This document shows positions 1 to 4,392 of a DNA stretch of 8,313 nucleotides, in pieces. A program made the position numbers and the translations under genes. The notes beneath the pieces are model-generated. The model had not been told where the DNA came from. It made no database searches and saw only the letters and a program-made list of their open reading frames with translations. Position 1 is the first letter of the stretch, and each line of letters begins with the position of its first letter. The stretch is from Candidatus Lloydbacteria bacterium RIFCSPLOWO2_02_FULL_54_12 (GTDB taxonomy: Bacteria; Patescibacteriota; Minisyncoccia; Phycocordibacterales; UBA6899): positions 1-8,313 of the forward strand of contig MHLS01000012.1 of NCBI GenBank assembly GCA_001819095.1, read 5' to 3'.

Positions 1-15
1 ATGTGCAAGTGACGT

Positions 16-41
16 AAAACACCGCCGTGTTGGCGGCGGTG
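16..41 (-). terminator. Intrinsic terminator after the Ig-like surface gene
   Basis: A 7-bp perfect GC-rich stem (20-26 with 35-41, loop 27-34) is followed in the minus direction by four T (complement of 16-19). It begins 13 nt after the stop codon of the gene at 54-695. The U-tract is short, so efficiency may be moderate. In the plus direction no T-run follows. Confidence 0.6.
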
Positions 42-53
42 GAGTGTGCGTTG

Positions 54-695
54 TTATTGTGGGACTGGTCTAGTGATCACGCCACTTATTGGTGTGCCGT
101 CTAGAGAAAATTGGACGGACGCAGCAGAGTATCCACCAAACACCGTGGCGCGCGCCTTAATCTCGATTCGAGCGCTTACTGTTGACTGGTCGAACGGGAA
201 TTCAAAACTCACGTTGGGCAGAAATGTCGAGGAGTCACCCGCAAATATCGGTCCGCCTTCGCCGGATGACACAGGCGCCGCAACGGTCACCGCAACGGAA
301 TCTGTCGCCGTGTGTCCCTCCGGATCACCGCAGACCGCAACGACGACATTGGTTCCGACCGGGGGTTTCCATGAGACTTGACCTGCGGAAGGACCGCCGA
401 CCACCCCTGAATTTCCGATAGAGCAGGTAAATGTCGCCTCGCTTGACGTCCACGTAAATGAGACGTCAACAGCATTGGCGACCGATACGGGGCCGTCGCT
501 TCCGTTCGCCTTGAGATCCATTGACGTCATGTACTCAAAGTTCTGCGCGGCTGGGGGCGGCCCGCTTGATACTTGCGCAAGCGCACCAAGCCAAGACTGC
601 GGCTCCAAAACGGCAAGAACGGCACCGGCGGTAACGATAAGCCCCGTAAGTCCGGCAAAAACGAACGTGCCGACATGTTTTTCGAAGTATGACAT
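54..695 (-). CDS. Membrane-anchored or secreted Ig-like surface protein
   Basis: Predicted 213 residues. Residues about 10-30 form one hydrophobic segment after a short N-terminus with Lys and His, which fits an uncleaved signal anchor or signal peptide; the rest would lie outside the membrane. Residues about 58-139 match an Ig-like beta-sandwich module that I recall from surface proteins of Parcubacteria (starts 'DLKANGSDGPV', then a W-T-S-S strand, ends 'DSVAVTV'). Cys91 and Cys122 could form a disulfide. Residues about 160-213 resemble the first half of a second bacterial Ig-like repeat ('FPFDQSTVSARIEIKARAT', 'ASVQFSLDGTPI') and stop where that domain would normally continue, so the C-terminus looks truncated. 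The ATG at 695 has no Shine-Dalgarno. A GATAAT -10-like box ends 6 nt before it, so initiation may be leaderless. It is probably transcribed alone. Role unknown: adhesion or envelope structure is inference. Confidence 0.75.
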   Translation of the reverse strand: MSYFEKHVGTFVFAGLTGLIVTAGAVLAVLEPQSWLGALAQVSSGPPPAAQNFEYMTSMDLKANGSDGPVSVANAVDVSFTWTSSEATFTCSIGNSGVVGGPSAGQVSWKPPVGTNVVVAVCGDPEGHTATDSVAVTVAAPVSSGEGGPIFAGDSSTFLPNVSFEFPFDQSTVSARIEIKARATVFGGYSAASVQFSLDGTPISGVITRPVPQ

Positions 696-743
696 GTGTG
701 TATTATCGCATGGTGTATCTCCGATAAGCCATGGTGTTATCCC
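693..743 (-). repeat. Three short direct repeats over the surface-gene promoter
   Basis: Read on the minus strand, the motif GATA-(a)-CACCATG occurs as GATAACACCATG (about 730-741), GATACACCATG (709-719) and GATAATACACACATG (693-707). The last copy contains the probable -10 box and the start codon. Copy starts are 16 and 21 bp apart. The array could be operator half-sites or a small slippage or duplication product. No -35 with a good match is visible. Confidence 0.4.
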
Positions 744-780
744 ACGGACCCGATTTTATGGCTTCCAATATGGCAAGAAG

Positions 781-808
781 AAAAATCCGCCACCTGTTCA
801 GGCGGCGG
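781..808 (-). terminator. Strong intrinsic terminator after the PaaK-like gene
   Basis: A 10-bp stem (787-796 with 799-808, one G-T wobble; the innermost pairs would open to form the loop) is followed on the minus strand by ATTTTT and a pyrimidine-rich tract (complement of 781-786 and beyond). It starts 6 nt after the TAG stop at 814 and separates the PaaK-like gene from the surface-protein gene. Confidence 0.85.
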
Positions 809-813
809 CTTTG

Positions 814-2328
814 CTACTTCATGATGCGGATCTGCTTGATACGGCCGGAATTTTGCTTGAAAGGCCCTTCGTTCTCACCCCAAAGTTCTACGACTGGTAC
901 GAGCGTACTTGAACGCTCATGCCACGCCTCTTTGAAATCTTGATTGAGTGCAATGAGGCGCTCAAGGATCTTTTCTTGAAAGCGCGCGTTGAGCGCGGGG
1001 GTGATCTCCGTGTGTACCACCTCAAACGAGAAGGCTGGTCGTACTTCGGCGTTCTCCCCCTCATGGAGACTAATGCAGAACGAGCGCGTGATCTTTGCAA
1101 GCTCCGGTTCGGCGTAGAGACACTGTTCGATATCCTCCGGGTAGATATTCGCCCCCATGACGCTGATTGTGGAATCCTTGCGGCCATAGATCCACATGAA
1201 CGGCAGTTTTGGCATCTCGTCGAACTCCGCTCCGAACATTTCTTTGAGATCAAGACCGGCGCTTTTACACTTTTCCACCATGATGCCAAAGTCCATGATG
1301 CCACCTTCGTCGTGAATGTTATACCGGATACGCGGCGAAAGGATGTTCAATCGCGTGATGGTGAACACCATTTCTTTTTGCGCAGTAATCTCGATGTAGT
1401 GCATCATCGGGTTGTAATGGAACACCATCGGGAGACGAGAATCTTCACCAAAAAGTACCTCGCGGAGTTTGGCGTTGTCCCGAGCATTCCTCCGGATCGC
1501 GACCGCGATTGGCGACTCGCCGGCGATGCCGATCTCAAGATCGGTTGCGCCGTATCCGCTGTACACCTTTTTGAATCGCGTCAGGAGGTAGTCACGTAAC
1601 CCCTCCGACATCCCCTCGCCACCCACCAGACCGTAGAGGTTGTAGTCGGCAAAAGGAAACTTCCGAGCATCGGCCTCATCGATCAAGTGTTTCAGAAACG
1701 GCGGGTAGCCGGTAATGAGGTAATTGTAGGACGGACCGAAGAACTTGATTGTGCTAAGGATCTTGTCCATGTCCGGACCGATGTTCTTCACAATGCCGTT
1801 CTTTTGCATCGAGAGTCCCATATTGAGTCCTGTTGCCCACGAACCCATCGAAAAGCCGTTGATCGTGATCAGGCGCTCCAGATCGAAACAGTAGCGCGCA
1901 AAGTGGCTCACAAAGAGGTGGCTCACCTGTCTCTCCTCCGACGAACGCACCCAGTTGTACGGAGTCCCCGAACTGCCCGACGACTCATCGATCACCGTGT
2001 CGAAGGGCGGTATGACCCCGTTCACACAACGATCTTCGGTCGAGTACCTTTTGATGTAGTTTTCCTTGTCGGTCTCGAGGATCTGTGCGAATTGTTCGGG
2101 GTTGCTTCCGACACCGTCGTCAACGAATTTTCCGTAGGCCGGCACACGAAGCCGCGCATGCTGATATGCCCGCCACGCCCGAAGTTTGCTTGAATAGTTC
2201 AAGATCTGCGCCGGCGTCCACGAAAGAAACCAGCGAAAAAGTAGGTAGTGCTTCCCGAGAAAGTGGAGAAACCAATCGCCCGGCTTGAAAATGAGATCAA
2301 AAAGGAAAAAGCGGATCCGATCCGTCAC
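814..2328 (-). CDS. PaaK/CapK-like adenylate-forming enzyme (AMP-binding)
   Basis: Predicted 504 residues. Members of this family activate a carboxylic acid as acyl-AMP and usually pass it to CoA or another thiol; the substrate here is unknown. Visible ANL-superfamily motifs, in order: the ATP phosphate-binding loop 'SSGSSGTP' at 116-123; the A5-type 'YSGYGATD' at 256-263; an A7-like stretch 'RYNIHDEGG' around Asp340; the hinge and A8-type region 'GRKDSTISVMGANIYPEDIE' at 382-401; and a C-terminal 'SGRIKQIRI' whose Lys498 is placed like the catalytic A10 lysine. All main motifs are intact, so it should be active. Residues 1-60 are hydrophobic and aromatic, which suggests membrane association, but no clear transmembrane helix stands out. 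The start is GTG, supported by a strong Shine-Dalgarno 4-5 nt upstream and by the promoter at 2376-2403. It is a single-gene unit with its own terminator. Phenylacetate-CoA ligase, CapK or coenzyme F390 synthetase-like names are all possible; the exact function is not determinable. Confidence 0.85.
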   Translation of the reverse strand: MTDRIRFFLFDLIFKPGDWFLHFLGKHYLLFRWFLSWTPAQILNYSSKLRAWRAYQHARLRVPAYGKFVDDGVGSNPEQFAQILETDKENYIKRYSTEDRCVNGVIPPFDTVIDESSGSSGTPYNWVRSSEERQVSHLFVSHFARYCFDLERLITINGFSMGSWATGLNMGLSMQKNGIVKNIGPDMDKILSTIKFFGPSYNYLITGYPPFLKHLIDEADARKFPFADYNLYGLVGGEGMSEGLRDYLLTRFKKVYSGYGATDLEIGIAGESPIAVAIRRNARDNAKLREVLFGEDSRLPMVFHYNPMMHYIEITAQKEMVFTITRLNILSPRIRYNIHDEGGIMDFGIMVEKCKSAGLDLKEMFGAEFDEMPKLPFMWIYGRKDSTISVMGANIYPEDIEQCLYAEPELAKITRSFCISLHEGENAEVRPAFSFEVVHTEITPALNARFQEKILERLIALNQDFKEAWHERSSTLVPVVELWGENEGPFKQNSGRIKQIRIMK

Positions 2329-2331
2329 AAA

Positions 2332-2340
2332 CCCTCCTTC
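2332..2340 (-). promoter_or_regulatory. Shine-Dalgarno fixing the GTG start of the PaaK-like gene
   Basis: On the minus strand GAAGGAGGG lies 3 nt before the GTG at 2328-2326 (core AGGAGG about 4-5 nt upstream). It is the best ribosome binding site in the window and supports GTG as the true start. Confidence 0.8.
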
Positions 2341-2375
2341 GCAGTACTCTGGTCAAGGTGCTACAGCCGGTGCAC

Positions 2376-2403
2376 ATATTACCTCAAAAAATTGTCTTGT
2401 CAA
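2376..2403 (-). promoter_or_regulatory. Sigma-70-type promoter of the PaaK-like gene
   Basis: On the minus strand a perfect -35 TTGACA (2398-2403) and a -10 TAATAT (2376-2381) are separated by 16 bp. The start point would be near 2369, giving a leader of about 40 nt before the GTG start. This is the clearest promoter in the window. It is also the downstream end of the repeated intergenic element at 2376-2554. Confidence 0.75.
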
Positions 2404-2515
2404 TAAACTTGTCCGCCCGTCCAATCCCAAGGGTAGGCCGACGAGGTATTCGGCAGGCGGAACCACGGGCAAGTTTTTTGGAAGCGGAGCGGGCCACACC
2501 ACAGGAGTACTCTCA

Positions 2516-2545
2516 TTTTTCTAAACGGCGTACCGTTAAGAAAAA
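2516..2545. repeat. 30-bp near-perfect palindrome with T and A flanks
   Basis: TTTTTCT (2516-2522) pairs with AGAAAAA (2539-2545) and AACGG (2524-2528) with CCGTT (2533-2537), around a CGTA centre, with one A-A mismatch. On both strands the T-run lies 5' of the stem and the A-run 3', so it is not an intrinsic terminator. It could be a protein-binding dyad or an RNA hairpin. The corresponding part of the second element copy (6546-6573) keeps the outer T/A pairing but not the inner stem. Confidence 0.6.
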
Positions 2546-2586
2546 ATTGGTCGCCGCCCGCCCTACATATGTATGCGTCCATTCAT

Positions 2587-2607
2587 CCCCGCAGTAGAAC
2601 TGCGGGG
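2587..2607. repeat. Perfect 9-bp GC-rich hairpin with 3-nt loop
   Basis: CCCCGCAGT (2587-2595) pairs perfectly with ACTGCGGGG (2599-2607) around AGA. No T-run follows in either direction, and the QueF-like gene already has a terminator 34 nt away, so this is not an ordinary terminator. Its form resembles REP-like or IS200/IS605-type subterminal hairpins recognised by Y1 transposases, but no transposase gene is in the window. That assignment is speculative. Confidence 0.5.
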
Positions 2608-2640
2608 TATTCTAGACGCTCCCAATAAAAACTAGCGCAG

Positions 2641-2667
2641 AAAAAACAGCGTGGTCTCCACGCTGTT
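2641..2667 (-). terminator. Intrinsic terminator after the QueF-like gene
   Basis: A perfect 10-bp stem (2645-2654 with 2658-2667, loop TCT) is followed on the minus strand by TTTT in addition to two T within the stem (complement of 2641-2646). It lies about 20 nt past the TAG stop at 2687. Confidence 0.9.
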
Positions 2668-2686
2668 CGACGTGCAGTGATATTCG

Positions 2687-3112
2687 CTACCACTCTTCGC
2701 GTTGTCCGATCCAGTCCCTGAACTGTTCTTTTCCGCCACGGACCTTCCAGTCGGAATCGATGGCAAGGCGGGAACTCAACCCACCGCGCGCCGCGAACGT
2801 CATCACGATGCGCAGGCGCTCCGGCTCATACACCTTCACCAGATCGTCGTAGATGACGTTGATCAGGCGTTCGTACGAAACGATCGAGTTGCGGAATTGC
2901 TGAAAATATTTCTTGAGCGACCGGAGTTCGATGACCTTTTCGCTCGGGTAGAACGTGAGGAAGATCGTCGTAAAGTCGGGCTGGTCGTTCACCCCGAGAA
3001 AGGTCACTTCGGGGTTCTTGATTTTGATCTCATACCCTTTTTTCGAGGGATTCGGGATCGACTTCAAAATGGAGCTATCGCTCCAGACCTTCTTCGCTTG
3101 CGACAGCTTCAT
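2687..3112 (-). CDS. QueF-family (T-fold) protein lacking the catalytic cysteine
   Basis: Predicted 141 residues, about the length of unimodular QueF. QueF reduces preQ0 to preQ1 with NADPH in queuosine synthesis through a thioimide formed on an active-site cysteine. The family match is visible as 'QPDFTTI' at 44-50, 'ELRSLKKY' at 62-69 followed by 'FRN' (73-75), and 'ARGGLS' at 108-113. Compared from memory with Bacillus subtilis QueF, the 'LCPKTGQPD' segment reads 'LGVNDQPD' here: the Cys position is Gly40, one residue is missing, and Asp46 is kept. The 'FHE' motif reads 'SYE' (Tyr80, Glu81), so the active-site His is lost while the base-binding Glu is kept. The protein contains no cysteine anywhere. 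It probably still has the purine or pterin pocket but cannot do the normal reaction; the true function is unknown. ATG start with a purine-rich Shine-Dalgarno (AAGGGGAGG, complement of 3118-3126). It lies 93 nt downstream of the 78-residue gene, possibly on one transcript. Confidence 0.85.
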   Translation of the reverse strand: MKLSQAKKVWSDSSILKSIPNPSKKGYEIKIKNPEVTFLGVNDQPDFTTIFLTFYPSEKVIELRSLKKYFQQFRNSIVSYERLINVIYDDLVKVYEPERLRIVMTFAARGGLSSRLAIDSDWKVRGGKEQFRDWIGQREEW

Positions 3113-3205
3113 GGGGCCCTCCCCTTATAAGGACACATCTCGAAGCATACTCGCACGAGAATTGCGTTTTTCCAAGTCTGAAACGCCACAGGATCACAGT
3201 TTCGT

Positions 3206-3442
3206 CTATTCTCCGCCCTCGGTCATTATTTTCTGTATCTGTCCTTGATATTCACGCATCACGGAAAGCGTCGCCGCCTGCTGGTCCTTCCCTGAATCCG
3301 TCTGTTGTTTGATCTTCACTGCGATCTCCTGAAAAAGCGCGGGGTTCTTGGTCACGATGCGCACAATGCGCTCCCGCTCCTCTTTCGGCAGGCTCCCCAA
3401 CTTGCTCTCGATCAGCTTGCGAAGCAGAAATTCTTTGAACAT
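3206..3442 (-). CDS. Small helical protein of unknown function, 78 residues
   Basis: I do not recognise a named family. The sequence starts 'MFKEFLLRKLIESKLG' and is rich in Lys, Glu, Gln and Leu with almost no beta-type strands, which suggests two to four short alpha helices. It has no cysteine, signal peptide or transmembrane segment. Small helical proteins of this style are, from memory, common in Parcubacteria. An upstream in-frame ATG at 3481 would add 13 residues but lies inside the terminator at 3469-3494, so the ATG at 3442 is preferred. A TATACT -10-like box (complement of 3452-3457) ends 9 nt before this ATG and no Shine-Dalgarno is present, so the transcript may be nearly leaderless. 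The gene lies between the two-component cluster and the QueF-like gene. A link to either is unproven. Confidence 0.7.
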   Translation of the reverse strand: MFKEFLLRKLIESKLGSLPKEERERIVRIVTKNPALFQEIAVKIKQQTDSGKDQQAATLSVMREYQGQIQKIMTEGGE

Positions 3443-3451
3443 GGTGCGAAT

Positions 3452-3457
3452 AGTATA
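3452..3457 (-). promoter_or_regulatory. -10 box of the 78-residue gene
   Basis: On the minus strand TATACT (5 of 6 consensus) ends 9 nt before the ATG at 3442, directly downstream of a terminator. No convincing -35 is seen. Expected transcription start is within about 3 nt of the start codon. Confidence 0.45.
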
Positions 3458-3468
3458 ACCGAGAGAAG

Positions 3469-3494
3469 AAAAACAGGCCACTTGGCCGTTTTTT
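3469..3494. terminator. Bidirectional terminator after the response-regulator genes
   Basis: GGCC (3476-3479) pairs with GGCC (3484-3487) around ACTT, flanked by AAAAAC on the left and GTTTTTT on the right, which extend the stem past one bulged A. A T-run follows in both directions. It lies about 30 nt past the stop at 3523 and separates the two-component cluster from the 78-residue gene. Confidence 0.75.
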
Positions 3495-3522
3495 GGTTTT
3501 CGCCGCCCTTAATAGCGTGTCG

Positions 3523-3909
3523 CTATACGCCGAGGCGGGCCTTGATCTTCTTTACCACATCCTCGATGTTCCAGTCACTTTTCACCAAGAAGTCGTATGT
3601 GCCCGCTTCGGTCGCCTGCGCGATCTTCTCCGGATCGTTGATGTTCGTGAGGAGGATGACGGAGGCATCCTTCCCCCAGTCGGGGTCTTGGCGCAGTTTC
3701 CCGAGCATAGTGAGTCCGTCCATGACCGGCATCATGAGGTCGAGCAGAATAAGGTCAGGATGTTCTTTGAGCGCGATGTCCAATCCTTCCTGACCATTGC
3801 GCGCCTGAAAAACAGTGAAGCCCTCGAAGCTCAAAATATCCCCGACGGCATTGCGGAGCGGCGTTTCGTCTTCGACGATGAGCACTTTTTTATTCAAGGG
3901 GTCGGGCAT
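3523..3909 (-). CDS. Receiver-only (CheY-like) response regulator
   Basis: Predicted 128 residues, exactly one receiver domain and no output domain. Key residues: acidic pocket Glu13-Asp14 ('IVEDE'), phosphoacceptor Asp57 in 'LILLDLMMPVMDGL', switch Thr88 in 'ILLTN', Lys110 in 'FLVKSD'. All catalytic residues are present, so it should accept phosphate, most likely from the kinase encoded at 4393-6207. It follows the other receiver gene by 16 nt, and the pair ends at the terminator at 3469-3494, so the two are probably co-transcribed. The ATG start has no Shine-Dalgarno; a TAGTAT sequence overlapping the upstream stop codon could be a weak extra -10 box. Output must be through protein-protein contact, as in CheY- or Spo0F-like regulators. 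Confidence 0.92.
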   Translation of the reverse strand: MPDPLNKKVLIVEDETPLRNAVGDILSFEGFTVFQARNGQEGLDIALKEHPDLILLDLMMPVMDGLTMLGKLRQDPDWGKDASVILLTNINDPEKIAQATEAGTYDFLVKSDWNIEDVVKKIKARLGV

Positions 3910-3925
3910 ACGGGATGGAGGAATA

Positions 3926-4324
3926 CTAGCTCACTTTTTTCTCGAGCACGTATCCGATATCGTTGATTATCTGATTTATATCATAATCCGCCTTTGTATA
4001 GTAGTTGGAAACACCCAATTCGAGATATGAGTGAATGTTCGTCGTCGAGGCGGTGTTCGAGACCACGAAAATAGGGATAGACTTCCATTCGGGGCGCCCT
4101 CTCATCTGGACCACGAAATCCAAGCCGCTCGCCGCCCCCAGAAGGTAGTGATCAAGCCAGACAACGTCGATGTGCGGCTGGTTCTCAAGCTCCCGTATTC
4201 CCTCTTCCGCGGTCGCAACGACGATCGGGTTGAATCCGCGCTGGGTGAACGCCTCGCGGACCGCCTTGGCAAGCTGGCGTTCGTCTTCAAGTATGAGCAC
4301 GGTCCATTTTCGTTTTTCGTTCAT
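3926..4324 (-). CDS. Receiver-only response regulator with altered beta3-alpha3 loop
   Basis: Predicted 132 residues, one receiver domain with no output domain. Acidic pocket Glu13-Asp14 ('ILEDE'), phosphoacceptor Asp58 in 'VVWLDHYLLGAASGLDFV', Ser89 at the Thr/Ser switch position ('VVSNT'), Lys111 ('YYTKAD'). The loop after the phosphoacceptor lacks the usual 'MMPxMDG' and is longer, which would change the surface seen by kinase and partners. It lies 68 nt after the kinase stop and 16 nt before the next receiver gene. The start is the ATG at 4324, preceded by an extended -10 box (TGGTAGAAT) ending 9 nt upstream, so it may be expressed from its own promoter as well as from the kinase transcript. 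Catalytic residues are intact. Confidence 0.9.
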   Translation of the reverse strand: MNEKRKWTVLILEDERQLAKAVREAFTQRGFNPIVVATAEEGIRELENQPHIDVVWLDHYLLGAASGLDFVVQMRGRPEWKSIPIFVVSNTASTTNIHSYLELGVSNYYTKADYDINQIINDIGYVLEKKVS

Positions 4325-4333
4325 TGTATGGTG

Positions 4334-4342
4334 ATTCTACCA
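4334..4342 (-). promoter_or_regulatory. Extended -10 promoter before the first receiver gene
   Basis: On the minus strand TGGTAGAAT is a good extended -10 (TGn plus 5 of 6 consensus) ending 9 nt before the ATG at 4324. No -35 match is visible, as is usual for extended -10 promoters. The resulting transcript would start very close to the ATG, with no room for a Shine-Dalgarno. Confidence 0.5.
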
Positions 4343-4392
4343 TTCTCGCCCTTGCCCGAACAGGCCCCCTTCCACATACGACCGGCCACGGT

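Larger units (their letters stand above)
2376..2554 (-). repeat. Intergenic element, copy 1 (counterpart at 6392-6582)
   Basis: Read on the plus strand, this stretch carries CTTGTCC (2408), TCCCAAG (2425), CGAGG (2442), GCAAG (2469), CATTTTT (2514), GTTAA (2535) and GGTCGC (2549), starting 32 nt after the -10 box of the PaaK-like promoter. The same motifs occur in the same order and at similar spacing at 6392-6582. Between CATTTTT and GGTCGC lies a 30-bp palindrome. Reading frames across the shared motifs differ between the copies, so conservation is not at the protein level. Function unknown; a promoter-linked DNA element, an RNA, or a decayed mobile repeat are all possible. Confidence 0.5.

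Noticed and set aside
919..2193. Plus-strand frames opposite the PaaK-like gene
   Set aside because: Antisense shadows of a gene with a complete motif set.
2400..2582. 60-codon minus-strand reading frame next to the PaaK-like promoter
   Set aside because: No ribosome binding site, contains the 30-bp palindrome and overlaps part of the -35 box at its end, Trp- and Cys-rich without a recognisable fold; better explained by the non-coding element.
2687..3112. Frameshift or sequence error explaining the missing Cys of the QueF-like protein
   Set aside because: The frame is continuous on both sides of the site with conserved QPDF immediately after it, and the His motif at a second site is also changed, so a single error cannot explain both.
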